Positions 1-8,568 of a stretch of 64,000 nt of DNA are shown piece by piece. The stretch's first letter is position 1. The number at the start of each line of letters is the position of its first letter. A program made the translations under genes and the position numbers. Origin of the DNA: Proteiniclasticum aestuarii (GTDB taxonomy: Bacteria > Bacillota > Clostridia > Clostridiales > Clostridiaceae); assembly GCF_017368455.1 (NCBI RefSeq), contig NZ_JAFNJU010000011.1, positions 62,001-126,000 of the forward strand. Direction: 5' to 3'. Below the pieces are notes generated by a model that did no database searches, was not told where the DNA came from, and saw only the letters and a program-made list of their open reading frames with translations.

Positions 1-848
1 TCAGCAATCTTTCTTTCAGTGATGTCACGGCTGATGCCAAGAAAACCAATGAGTTCATTGTCTGGCCCCCGGTAAGGCGTCTTCAGTGTTTCCAGAAAAC
101 TCCTGCTTCCATCAGAAAGTGTCACCCATTCCTCATTTTTTCTAGGTGTCATATCTTTCAGAATCTGAGCATCCTTTTCCCTGAAGAGATCCGCAATGTG
201 ATCCGGATACAGATCGTAATCTGAATATCCTATGATCTTGTTTTTCGGAAGATTCAGAAGGTCTGCAAAATTGTTGTTACATCCTCGATAATAGCCATCC
301 AGATCCTTAAAGAATACCAGATCATAAATGGAATCCAGAAATCGATTCATAGGGCTGTTAAGGTCTTCGAGACCCAACAGCATATCCCCGCCATAAGTAT
401 TCCCCTTATCCTTCACGATGGAGTCTACTCTATGCTCCTTACTGCGTCTTGGAATCGTCATACCAAAAGGTTCATCTATGTATGCTGAGAGTTTCAGAAA
501 TCCGGTTGCCCCGATCACTTCTCCCTGGTCATCTTTCATAAGTGATATCAATCCTGACAGTTCAGTTTCCTTACCGCTGCTGAGTTTAAAAATCAGTTCA
601 TGATGCCCAGGTTCAGTTCCATTTCTGGCCATGTTTAATATTCTGTGGTATGTCTTATGAGATTTGCTGCTGAGAACAGAAAATATACTCCTGGTCTTAA
701 CTTGCACAGGTGTATACCCCAGAGTATCTCTCCAAGCTTGGTTTGTATATAAGAGATTCCCATCTAAATCAACATAATGAATCAACGCGCTTGAAGAATC
801 CATTAAGTTCTTATAGGTGAAACTGGCATGAAAATCTGATTTTTCCAT
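1..848 (-). CDS. PAS-domain sensor protein (partial, C-terminus off the left edge)
   Basis: The reading frame is open from the ATG at 848 to the window edge (282 codons visible). It shows two PAS-like modules. The first, about residues 10-130, opens with a 'SSALIHYVDLDGNLLY' type strand. The second, about 165-282, ends in 'GISRDITERK', the usual PAC ending. No membrane segment is visible in this part. PAS domains sense small ligands, redox state or light. The output domain (kinase, GGDEF, EAL or other) lies outside the window and cannot be named; the nearby c-di-GMP enzymes make a GGDEF or EAL output plausible (inference). The start is chosen because GGAGGG lies 4 bases upstream; an in-frame ATG at 860 is the alternative. 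It is transcribed away from the pilus operon. Confidence 0.85.
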   Translation of the reverse strand, partial: MEKSDFHASFTYKNLMDSSSALIHYVDLDGNLLYTNQAWRDTLGYTPVQVKTRSIFSVLSSKSHKTYHRILNMARNGTEPGHHELIFKLSSGKETELSGLISLMKDDQGEVIGATGFLKLSAYIDEPFGMTIPRRSKEHRVDSIVKDKGNTYGGDMLLGLEDLNSPMNRFLDSIYDLVFFKDLDGYYRGCNNNFADLLNLPKNKIIGYSDYDLYPDHIADLFREKDAQILKDMTPRKNEEWVTLSDGSRSFLETLKTPYRGPDNELIGFLGISRDITERKIA

Positions 849-1150
849 TCTGCCCTCCATGTAAATTCACTCTTGTCATGAAAAACATAACAATGAAACA
901 TTTTTATTTTACTAAAATATTAATGCTGTTTATTATATAATTATAATTTAATATTTCTATACATTCAACTATGTACAAACGATATAGAACTAATTTTTAA
1001 CATGCACTCCCAATTTTCTGAAAACCACTTTCCATGTCACTAAGATTACAACCAAATCGTACATTCTCTAAAGGAGCCCTCCATCCTCAAGAAAGCTTCT
1101 CCATGCATATTGCATTCTCTTATGCTTGCAGTCGAAACTTTTGCTGTATA
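849..1150. other. AT-rich intergenic region, no gene
   Basis: About 300 bases between the pilO stop and the PAS gene start. The part from 890 to 1000 is very AT-rich, with several TATAAT-like strings on the minus strand, and presumably holds the PAS gene promoter. I see no convincing terminator hairpin behind pilO and no open frame with a ribosome site. Confidence 0.5.
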
Positions 1151-1894
1151 CTATGGATTATTGATATCCTGATACGCATCAGAAGGCGGCTCCTGATCGA
1201 CTTCTGATATCTGTCCAGCATCTGAGCTTGTAAAGAGGGAAGACAGATTTTCAAACCCTATACTGTCTAAATAAAAACTGTACTCTTCATAAGGTTTTCC
1301 AGAAGCTTCAAGTCCTCTTACATATTGTCTGAAAGTGATGTCTACGTTAAGCTGATTTTCCTCGTTATGATATAATGTCACATTTTCAACAGCCAAAGCC
1401 AATGATGAAATATCATCCAGATTCTGTAGAAATCGTATGATTTTTTCACTGGTTCCAGAAGCTGAAAAATTCAGAGTAAGTGTAGAGAGTAGGTTTTCTT
1501 CCATATGCTCTTCCTCGGGTTTCTCCATTACTTCCTCCTCATACACTACAGCATCACTGAAGGAAAGATATTGAGGCGCTACTTCATTTTCCAGGGAATA
1601 GATGTTGAAATCATGGATCACCTGCGGATAGTCTATGTAGTCTGGAACCATATCCTCAAAGCCTTCCACTTCCATTCTAAGATTTTTGATTTCCGCTTCT
1701 TTTTCATCAATGACTCTTTCATTGGCAAGCATGAGTTCCACCCTCAAGAGCTTTTCATTATGCTCCATGGCCACATCATCCACACTTCGGATTCTCGGAA
1801 TGCCGATAAAAAATATCAGAGCAATATTTATTAGAATAAATATCAGCACTATAAGAAGCTTTATCTGAAATGTCTCATTCTTTAATCTTTCCAA
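1151..1894 (-). CDS. pilO: Type IV pilus alignment subcomplex protein, PilO-like
   Basis: A 247-residue bitopic membrane protein. It has a short cytoplasmic N-terminus, one membrane helix at about residues 11-32 (hydrophobic 'LLIVLIFILINIALIFF'), a charged coiled-coil stretch at about 40-75 and an extracytoplasmic ferredoxin-like region from about 80. The latter contains a 'LTLNFSASGTSEKIIRFLQNL' like segment typical of PilO. In known systems PilO pairs with PilN and links the inner-membrane platform to the outer parts of the pilus machine. It starts with TTG at 1894, supported by GGGAGG 7-8 bases upstream. It is the last gene of the pilus operon, 38 bases after the PilM-PilN fusion. Assignment rests on architecture and position, since PilO sequences diverge strongly. 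Confidence 0.8.
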   Translation of the reverse strand: MERLKNETFQIKLLIVLIFILINIALIFFIGIPRIRSVDDVAMEHNEKLLRVELMLANERVIDEKEAEIKNLRMEVEGFEDMVPDYIDYPQVIHDFNIYSLENEVAPQYLSFSDAVVYEEEVMEKPEEEHMEENLLSTLTLNFSASGTSEKIIRFLQNLDDISSLALAVENVTLYHNEENQLNVDITFRQYVRGLEASGKPYEEYSFYLDSIGFENLSSLFTSSDAGQISEVDQEPPSDAYQDINNP

Positions 1895-1932
1895 AATAAT
1901 AGCCTCCCTTGCTGTAACGTTGTCCTTTCCTT

Positions 1933-3372
1933 TTATAATCCATCCGTGCCACCTTCACTTCCCCCGTCGGCTTCTTGCGTTGAAATGGATTCTTCCTGTT
2001 TATAGAGAAGACTGACCTGAAGATATTCCTGGGAGTTATCCATACTTAGACCGCTCATTCTAACTGGTTCAAATAAACCTGTACTATTGATCGCCAGCAC
2101 AGTCCTTGCCGCATCCATTGTTCGGCTGTCCTCTTTTGCGAAATAGAAGCTTACATCAATACCAGTCTTGTGAATGCTGATGGAATCAATACTTGCTTCT
2201 CTAGGCAGTCTGTCCCTAAATGCAGAGAGATACCCCGTATAATCTATATTTTCACTAGAAATGCCACGAAGTATTTCCGCTTTCTTTCTCAGTTCCTTTT
2301 CATTCGCCGTGGCTTCCTTCAAGATCTCATTAACTTCTGAAATCCGATCTTCAGGTACCTGAACCAGTTCTGTGTTATAGAAGGATTTCATATAGTTCTC
2401 CAGAACGATAAACCCGCCTTGGATTAGAAGGGTTACCAGAAGTAAAGCAGCAGTCAGCCTGATTGCACTATTTCTCCGATTGGATTTAATGTACTGGTCA
2501 CGCTTCGTTGCGTAATTGATTTCTTTATTATAGGTCAGCTTACTTTCCGGATAGAACCCTTGAAGCCACGCTTCTTCCGGCTCCACAGTTCCGGACAACC
2601 CACTTTCCTTTGCAGAAAACAGAGGTAGTTTCAGTGTGCCAATATCCCCATCATAAATGGACTCCAAAGATATCTTGAGCCCTTCTTCAAACCTTTTTTC
2701 CGCCTGAATAATGACCTGATCAATGGTTTCGCCGAAGTACTGTCTGGAATAGAAGTTCAGATAATACCCTATGTTTTCCAGTGTATCTTCAGTCGGTTTC
2801 CCTTCTGCATCTTCATAGTTAATTGCCGTGTGAAGAAAGACATTGTTTTGTCTTTCAATATGAATCCATGCTGAATTCGCCACAACCCTTATAATGGCTG
2901 TACTATTCTTATTTTCTTTCTGAACAATATTCATGAGAAGGCCCGGCATGGCAGAAAGTGCTGTAAGTCTTATTCTGTTTCTGGAAAAGAGCGTTCTTAC
3001 CTCGTCCAGCGTCTCCTTCTTCGATGCTGTAAGCATGAGATGAAGCTCTTTCAGCTTTCTGTCGATGGATGTAATGCGGTAATCCACTTCATAGTCATTG
3101 GGATCCAGCACAAAATATTCATTAATGTTATTTGTCACAAAGTTCTCCACATCTTCACTAAATAGCAGAGGAGCTGTGACACTCTTGACTACAGTCTCGC
3201 GATCCTCAATGACTGCTTTCCCTTGTCTGATCTTTCGCTTATTCAGAAACTGCGTGAAACTTTCATCATCCTTGTAACGATGATAGTCCAGAACAGTCAG
3301 AGTTTTACCTGTTTTCTCCAGATAATAAGCATCTATTCTATTCTGCGAAAAATATACAATTAGCTCTTTCAT
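1933..3372 (-). CDS. pilM: PilM-PilN fusion, type IV pilus inner-membrane assembly protein
   Basis: 479 residues joining two proteins that are usually separate. Residues 1 to about 250 are a soluble actin-like PilM-type domain. A membrane helix follows at about 303-325, then a coiled coil at about 335-370 and a PilN-like extracytoplasmic domain to about 460 ('LPREASIDSISIHKTG' resembles PilN). The charged stretch before the helix ('EINYATKRDQY') sits where PilN's conserved N-terminal tail, which normally binds PilM, would be. In known systems cytoplasmic PilM docks on that tail, so a fusion would make the contact permanent. It lies 13 bases after pilC and 38 before pilO. The start is ATG with GAGGGGAGC upstream. 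The acidic, glycine-rich C-terminus ('GGSEGGTDGL') is unremarkable. Confidence 0.8.
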   Translation of the reverse strand: MKELIVYFSQNRIDAYYLEKTGKTLTVLDYHRYKDDESFTQFLNKRKIRQGKAVIEDRETVVKSVTAPLLFSEDVENFVTNNINEYFVLDPNDYEVDYRITSIDRKLKELHLMLTASKKETLDEVRTLFSRNRIRLTALSAMPGLLMNIVQKENKNSTAIIRVVANSAWIHIERQNNVFLHTAINYEDAEGKPTEDTLENIGYYLNFYSRQYFGETIDQVIIQAEKRFEEGLKISLESIYDGDIGTLKLPLFSAKESGLSGTVEPEEAWLQGFYPESKLTYNKEINYATKRDQYIKSNRRNSAIRLTAALLLVTLLIQGGFIVLENYMKSFYNTELVQVPEDRISEVNEILKEATANEKELRKKAEILRGISSENIDYTGYLSAFRDRLPREASIDSISIHKTGIDVSFYFAKEDSRTMDAARTVLAINSTGLFEPVRMSGLSMDNSQEYLQVSLLYKQEESISTQEADGGSEGGTDGL

Positions 3373-3385
3373 TCCATGCTCCCCT

Positions 3386-4582
3386 CTATCCGATACCTTG
3401 TGACATGTTCAATATTGGCACAGCGATCGCAATGACGATGAATCCGACCACTCCTCCTATGATGATAATCATCATAGGCTCGATCTTCGCCACAAGTTTA
3501 TTCAGAGAGAATTCCACCTCTCTGTCATAAATTGCAGCCAACTTATAAAGCATCTCATCCAGCTGCCCTGTCTCCTGTCCTACTCTCATGAGTCCATATA
3601 CCATGGGATCGAAAAGCTGTTCTTCCTGAAAAGCATCCGACATGGTCTGCCCATTGATGATTCTTTTGATGGCTTTGTCAAAACCTTTCTCCAGGTGACG
3701 ATTTCTAAGAATATTCTTTGTAGAATCCAAAGCTTCCAGTACAGGCACCCCGGATTTAAGAAACACACCAAGACTTCTTGCCATTCGGGAAATGATTACC
3801 TGCTTGCTGAAAATCCCAGCAACAGGGAGGTGTAATATCAGGTTATCTTTGAAGAGAACGAATCTCTGATTTCTCCAAAGTATGATCAAAAGGATAGCAA
3901 CGACAAGAGTAACGCCCAAAAGTAGAAGCGTATTGCTCTGGAAAAAATTCGTCATGGCTAGAAGGATTTTTGTGGGCATTGGAAGGCTTTCCATATCCGA
4001 GAAGAGGTCCGCAAAGGACGGGACCACAAAATACACGAAGAACAGGATTGTAGCCACTGTAGCACCCACTAGGATTTTCGGATACACAGTAGCTGTCTTC
4101 ACCTTGTTTCTGATGGCGATTTCTCTCTGATAGTATTCTTCCATGTTCAATAGAATGTTATCCAGCTCCCCGGTGGACTCTCCAACTTTCACCATGTCAA
4201 CGACAAGCTGAGGAAAATCTTCTGTGGCTTCCATGGATGTGGAAAGGGATTCTCCTTTTCTCACAGTTTCCAGAATTTTACCGTAAACCTTTTTGATTTC
4301 CTTGTTAGTGGACTGCTGCTCTAATATTTCAAGGCTCAGCATGATGTTCACTCCTGACCTGATCATAAGGGCCATGTGACCGCAGAAATTCACCAGTTCC
4401 TGGTCCCGGAATCTCTTTTTGGGTGTGAAAAGATCTCGCTGTTCTTCTTTTTCCTCAATACTGATCGGTGTAACATTCAGATTTCGTATTCTTTCATTTA
4501 CAGTCACAGGGTCAGGACCAAGTATGGTGCCTTTCACAATCTTTCGATTGATGTCCCATCCTCTATATTTATATGTCGGCAT
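3386..4582 (-). CDS. pilC: Type IV pilus / type II secretion inner-membrane platform protein PilC (GspF family)
   Basis: 398 residues, the normal length for PilC. It begins 'MPTYKYRGWD', the usual GspF/PilC opening, and contains two GspF domains at about 65-190 and 270-390. Three main membrane helices are seen at about 170-192, 215-237 and 365-392. The repeated 'MIRSGVNIMLSLE' and 'FLKSGVPVLEALD' segments mark the two homologous halves. PilC is the rotor-like platform between PilB/PilT and the pilin pool. It lies 11 bases downstream of pilB and 13 upstream of the PilM-PilN fusion, so the operon is tightly packed. Confidence 0.95.
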   Translation of the reverse strand: MPTYKYRGWDINRKIVKGTILGPDPVTVNERIRNLNVTPISIEEKEEQRDLFTPKKRFRDQELVNFCGHMALMIRSGVNIMLSLEILEQQSTNKEIKKVYGKILETVRKGESLSTSMEATEDFPQLVVDMVKVGESTGELDNILLNMEEYYQREIAIRNKVKTATVYPKILVGATVATILFFVYFVVPSFADLFSDMESLPMPTKILLAMTNFFQSNTLLLLGVTLVVAILLIILWRNQRFVLFKDNLILHLPVAGIFSKQVIISRMARSLGVFLKSGVPVLEALDSTKNILRNRHLEKGFDKAIKRIINGQTMSDAFQEEQLFDPMVYGLMRVGQETGQLDEMLYKLAAIYDREVEFSLNKLVAKIEPMMIIIIGGVVGFIVIAIAVPILNMSQGIG

Positions 4583-4593
4583 ATTCCATCCCC

Positions 4594-6258
4594 CTACAAT
4601 GTTGTTCTCATAAGTTCCTCGATGGTTGTCTCTCCTGCCAGAACCTTAGATATACAGGACTCTTTCAGGCTTTCCATTCCAGATTGTCTTGCGTATTTTT
4701 CGATCTCAAGATCGGATGCATCCTCTACGATGAGTCTCTTGATCTCGTCATCCATCTCCAGCACTTCAAACACTGCAGTTCTCCCTTTGTAACCCTTCAT
4801 GTTGCAGGAGGGACATCCTACAGACTTCTTCAGCATCACATCTTCAGTAACACCTAGAATCTGCTTTTCATATGCTGATGCAGGCTCGCTGATTGCACAG
4901 AACGGACATACTTTTCGGACCAGTCTCTGTGAAATGACGCCTGCAAGAGTGGACGCCAGAAGATATGGCTGTATATCCATGTCTTTCAGCCTGGAGATAG
5001 TGGATACCGCATTGTTGGTATGAATGGTGGAGAAGACAAGATGCCCTGTCAATGCCGCACGTATGGAAATTTCCGCTGTTTCCTGATCACGAATTTCACC
5101 TACGAGTACAATATCAGGGTCCTGACGCAGAATACTTCTTAACCCATCTGCAAAAGTGAATCCGATCTTGTTATTCACCTGCATCTGATTGACACCTTCC
5201 AGGTTGTATTCCACCGGGTCTTCTATGGTGACGATATTCTTTCGGACATCATTGACTTCATTGATGAAACTGTAAAGTGTTGTTGTCTTTCCGGAGCCTG
5301 TGGGTCCGCACATGAGGACGATGCCGTAAGGTTTTCTTATGGTTCTCTGTATGATTTCATTCTCCCTTTCTTTGAATCCAAGCCTGGATAGCTCCAGCAA
5401 TGCATCATCCTTATTGAGTAGTCTGATTACGATCTTCTCTCCATAAATGGTAGGCACTACAGAAACACGCATGTCCACAAACTTTCCGCTTGCACGATAT
5501 AAGAATCTTCCATCCTGCGGAACTCTCTTCTCAGATATATTCATATTGGACATGATCTTCACGATACTGACAACAGGTTCCAGAATCTGAATATCCGAAC
5601 GCAGGATTTCTTCAAGAAATCCGTCCACACGATATCGAACCCGAATTTCAGCATCTTCAGGTTCTATGTGCACGTCAGACGCTTTATAGATAATCGCATT
5701 TTCCAGCACTGTATTGATAAACTGGATAATAGGTGCATCCTGATTGAGCTCTGTCTCCAGTTTTTCCACCTGGTTTCTGGACATGACAACAGAACGCTGA
5801 AAAACCTCTGCCGCTTTCTGCGCTTTTTCTTTGTCATAATATTTTTCAATATTACGCAGGACCTGATCCTGTGAAGAAATAGCCGGTTTGATGACATACC
5901 CTGTTGCAAGACGAATATCATCAATGGCAAAATAGTTAGATGGGTCACTCATAGCCACCAGGAGTTCTCCGTTATCCAGTCTTACTGGTACTGCAGAATA
6001 CTTTCTCGCCAGTTTCTCCGGTAAAACTCTTATGACTTCCTGTTTGATATGAATCTCATCCAGCTCCAGCATGGGAATATTCAGCTGCCTCTTGATGGCA
6101 GTGAGAATTTCATCATAAGAAACCATACCCTGGTTCACTAGGATATCGCCCAACTTTTCTTCTGTTTTTCTCTGTATCTCAAGTGCCAGACTGAGCTGTT
6201 CATCACTGAGCAGGCCTTCCGTACGTAGTATTTCTCCTAGTCTTTTCTTAACTGCCAT
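4594..6258 (-). CDS. pilB: Type IV pilus extension ATPase PilB, with MshEN-type c-di-GMP-binding N-domain
   Basis: 554 residues from the ATG at 6258 (GGAGG 5 bases upstream; an in-frame TTG 15 bases earlier overlaps that site and is less likely). Residues 6-29 fit the MshEN consensus (RLG, G at +9, L at +16, L at +20, Q at +23). Residues 35-58 repeat it with Lys in place of the first Arg. The ATPase core follows: Walker A 'GPTGSGKTT', Asp-box, 'LVGEIRDQETAEIS' Walker B and His-box 'STIHTN'. Near the C-terminus a tetracysteine zinc site is seen (CPFC and CPSC). PilB powers pilin polymerisation. MshE and clostridial PilB homologues bind c-di-GMP through this N-domain, which fits the adjacent c-di-GMP genes. 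It lies 30 bases after a minor pilin gene. Confidence 0.95.
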   Translation of the reverse strand: MAVKKRLGEILRTEGLLSDEQLSLALEIQRKTEEKLGDILVNQGMVSYDEILTAIKRQLNIPMLELDEIHIKQEVIRVLPEKLARKYSAVPVRLDNGELLVAMSDPSNYFAIDDIRLATGYVIKPAISSQDQVLRNIEKYYDKEKAQKAAEVFQRSVVMSRNQVEKLETELNQDAPIIQFINTVLENAIIYKASDVHIEPEDAEIRVRYRVDGFLEEILRSDIQILEPVVSIVKIMSNMNISEKRVPQDGRFLYRASGKFVDMRVSVVPTIYGEKIVIRLLNKDDALLELSRLGFKERENEIIQRTIRKPYGIVLMCGPTGSGKTTTLYSFINEVNDVRKNIVTIEDPVEYNLEGVNQMQVNNKIGFTFADGLRSILRQDPDIVLVGEIRDQETAEISIRAALTGHLVFSTIHTNNAVSTISRLKDMDIQPYLLASTLAGVISQRLVRKVCPFCAISEPASAYEKQILGVTEDVMLKKSVGCPSCNMKGYKGRTAVFEVLEMDDEIKRLIVEDASDLEIEKYARQSGMESLKESCISKVLAGETTIEELMRTTL

Positions 6259-6288
6259 TGTTACCTCCAACAAAAAGATAATATTGAA

Positions 6289-6609
6289 TCATTTCTGGTA
6301 CTCGAAAAATCGTATAGAAATGTCACCTTCTGTTACTTTGTATATTTCTATATTGACTTCAATTACTTCGCCTTCAAAATTCAGCATCAATTGTCCTTGC
6401 TCATATGATGAAATATTTTCATCATCAGTCTCAATTCTTGATTCAGCTAAAAATAACTGAGTGGAATCATCTCCACCCTGTTTTACCTTTACTTGACCAA
6501 ATGAAAATAGCGGAATACTGACTACTGCAATTAATGCAACCAGGGCCATTGCTATTAACACTTCTAATAAAGAAAACCCTTGATTTTTCACTGATTTATT
6601 ATTCATCAT
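6289..6609 (-). CDS. Prepilin-like protein (minor pilin)
   Basis: 106 residues from the ATG pair at 6609, preceded by TTAGGTG and starting just after the stop of the PilX-like gene. It has a class III prepilin signal, 'NQG^FSLLEVLIAMALVALI', with Glu+5 after the cleavage site, followed by a short C-terminal beta-rich domain. PilD should cleave and methylate it. Minor pilins prime assembly or cap the fibre tip. The gene is AT-rich like its two upstream neighbours. I see no motif that places it in a specific minor-pilin class (PilV or PilE type). Confidence 0.85.
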   Translation of the reverse strand: MMNNKSVKNQGFSLLEVLIAMALVALIAVVSIPLFSFGQVKVKQGGDDSTQLFLAESRIETDDENISSYEQGQLMLNFEGEVIEVNIEIYKVTEGDISIRFFEYQK

Positions 6610-6617
6610 AATTTCAC

Positions 6618-7724
6618 CTAATTCCACGGAGAATCATCATAATTAATTCTGATATCAGATGATCCATCTGTAGCTTCATTACCTGGAATAGTATAATCGT
6701 TATCCAATGGTTTTATTATTGTATTATTTTGAACGGAAAGCGAATGAGTCACAATAGCTCCTTCAACATTACTATGTGTCTGAAAACTAATACTGGAATT
6801 TGGTGCATATAATATCCCTCTAAAATCCAGTTTATTTTTCACTACGATATCTGTTGATTGATTCGTAACAATAATCAGATTTTCAGGAGCACCATTTAAG
6901 TTAATGCCAACTTTATTGTTTGTACCTATTAACACTTCTTCTTCAACAAATATAATCAGTCTGCTGTTTCTGTCAGTGTTTATAAGTTTTATATCTCCGC
7001 CAACATTAAGATGATTCACCCTAATAACCCTCGTTCCATATTTAAGGTCAATAATCAATTCACTATTCTTATCATCAATACTTATCGAATCATAATAGGA
7101 ATCTTTTTCAATTGTAAAGGACATTTTCTTTTTAGAAAATGGATTCTCAAATGGATATATATTCATTGGATATATTTCGTCCTGATATATAACGTCAGGA
7201 TACTTATCTTTCACAGAATATGTTATTAAGTTCTCATCAAAATCGGCATTGGGTTTTAATTCTACTGAATCTGGATTATCTACAATTACTACAGACTTTC
7301 CGCTAGGGATCATTACATCATTTCCTAACCTTAACATTACTTCAGCAGACTTCTTTTCATTCATATATTCAGCATCAGCTTTTACTGTAAGCTTATCTTC
7401 ACTTTTCAGTTGAACATGGAGTACTACCGTTGCGTTCCCGATACTTTCTATACTCGATGACTTATCAGTAATTTTTTCAAGCAACTCTGACCACTCTTCA
7501 CTTGAAGAAATTTTAGATTGATCAATAAGATACTCCGCAAAAGATTCTGCGCTTGATTTTGCAATGTAGTAGGCTTGAGATCTGTTCGTTTTACTCACGC
7601 TCTGCTGAACCTGAAAACCACTGACTGATAAAAACGTAACCCCCAAAAGCATCAATACCGAGAAAAAGATCAATACAACTGGTAAGATTATTCCATTTTG
7701 TTTGTAGTATGAATTTTTCATCAT
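6618..7724 (-). CDS. PilX-like pilus protein with large C-terminal beta-rich domain
   Basis: 368 residues from the ATGATG at 7724, chosen because GGGAGG sits 5 bases upstream. Upstream in-frame codons run through a hairpin and are unlikely to be translated. After a short basic N-terminus there is one membrane segment (about 8-32, 'IILPVVLIFFSVLMLLGVTF'). A PilX-type stretch rich in Ser, Gln and Ala follows ('RSQAYYIAKSSAESFAEYL'). The C-terminal half consists of short repeating hydrophobic strands ('LIIFVEEEVLIG', 'GILYAPNSSISF', 'NVEGAIVTHSLSV') as in a beta-solenoid. PilX N-terminal proteins are minor pilus components, and the large domain could form an adhesive tip (inference). It sits between pilA and a minor pilin gene. 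Confidence 0.75.
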   Translation of the reverse strand: MMKNSYYKQNGIILPVVLIFFSVLMLLGVTFLSVSGFQVQQSVSKTNRSQAYYIAKSSAESFAEYLIDQSKISSSEEWSELLEKITDKSSSIESIGNATVVLHVQLKSEDKLTVKADAEYMNEKKSAEVMLRLGNDVMIPSGKSVVIVDNPDSVELKPNADFDENLITYSVKDKYPDVIYQDEIYPMNIYPFENPFSKKKMSFTIEKDSYYDSISIDDKNSELIIDLKYGTRVIRVNHLNVGGDIKLINTDRNSRLIIFVEEEVLIGTNNKVGINLNGAPENLIIVTNQSTDIVVKNKLDFRGILYAPNSSISFQTHSNVEGAIVTHSLSVQNNTIIKPLDNDYTIPGNEATDGSSDIRINYDDSPWN

Positions 7725-7755
7725 GATAACCTCCCGGATTGTATTGTATAGAAGC

Positions 7756-7796
7756 AAGACCACTTCGCTAAGTTTTTCACTCATCGAAGTGGTCTT
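7756..7796 (-). terminator. Perfect 12-bp hairpin between pilA and the PilX-like gene
   Basis: The arms AAGACCACTTCG (7756-7767) and CGAAGTGGTCTT (7785-7796) pair perfectly around a 17-base loop, starting 17 bases after the pilA stop. On the minus strand only CTTGCTTCTAT follows, a poor U-run, so this is more likely a partial terminator or an mRNA 3'-end stabiliser. It would let pilin mRNA accumulate above the downstream assembly genes. Confidence 0.6.
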
Positions 7797-7812
7797 AGCC
7801 ACATGTTAACAA

Positions 7813-8211
7813 CTAATTATTAGTAATAATAATTTCATCAAAGACTGAAGATGGTGCATCTGCTAATAATTTTTCAACTCCTGTAACTACTTTTGCAGAA
7901 GCAACATTTACACCTAAAGAAACTTTACCATCAGATGTTGTGATACTGTATTCTGCATTTTTGCTGTTACCATTTGTTTCTACACCATTCAGCTCTAAAT
8001 CCTCGAATTCTGTAGAGTCCTCTGAAATTTGAGCGGTCAGATAAGCTGTTTCGATAGATTTGATTTCAGCATACACTGCAGTAGCCTTACTATCGTTGAT
8101 AGCGCTTAAGGCAACTGGTGTAACCACCGCAGCAAGAACAGCAATAATAGCAATGACAATCAACAATTCAACCAGTGTAAAACCTTTTTGCTTTTTTCTT
8201 AATTTGATCAT
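7813..8211 (-). CDS. pilA: Major type IV pilin PilA
   Basis: 132 residues with a short basic leader and the cleavage site 'KKQKG^FTLVELLIVIAIIA', including Glu+5, then the long hydrophobic alpha-1 helix and a small beta-rich head. There is no C-terminal disulfide loop, because no cysteines are present; this is common in Gram-positive pilins. The leader and helix define a PilD substrate. The start is ATG with AAAGGGG upstream. A 433-base upstream region with its own regulatory elements and a hairpin just behind the gene suggest separate, strong expression. It is the first pilin after pilD and the likely main fibre subunit. Confidence 0.92.
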   Translation of the reverse strand: MIKLRKKQKGFTLVELLIVIAIIAVLAAVVTPVALSAINDSKATAVYAEIKSIETAYLTAQISEDSTEFEDLELNGVETNGNSKNAEYSITTSDGKVSLGVNVASAKVVTGVEKLLADAPSSVFDEIIITNN

Positions 8212-8324
8212 TTTAATAACCCCTTTCTTCGCAAGATAAATAAAAATAGAGCTTTGTTTTTAACATTCATATATTATTAAAGAATAATTCTTAACAATTT
8301 TCAGAATCTTTAATTAAATATACA

Positions 8325-8339
8325 TTTATGTCGAAAATA
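8325..8339. promoter_or_regulatory. Spo0A-box-like direct repeat, copy 1
   Basis: TTTATGTCGAAAATA. It contains TGTCGAA, the core of the Spo0A box (TGNCGAA), at 8329-8335. The same 15 bases recur at 8569-8583. It lies about 115 bases upstream of the pilA start codon. Confidence 0.5.
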
Positions 8340-8473
8340 TTCACCCTACACATTTACTCAATGCTTATATTCTAGCACTGAAATTTCTATATATCAAGCT
8401 GGAATTACGCTATTAAACTATATTTTTTTAGCAATAATCAGTTGACTCTCTACGTGTTACACAATACAAGCTA

Positions 8474-8492
8474 AAAGCCTTTCTCAGGCTTT
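8474..8492 (-). terminator. Hairpin downstream of pilD
   Basis: AAAGCCT (8474-8480) pairs with AGGCTTT (8486-8492) around a 5-base loop. On the minus strand TTTT follows directly. It lies 150 bases after the pilD stop and could end the pilT-pilD transcript. Confidence 0.5.
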
Positions 8493-8568
8493 AGATTAAT
8501 TGTAACAACAATTTTTATGCAACTAAAATAAAAGTCGAAACCGCAAACACCCGAGAATTTCTTCTTGT

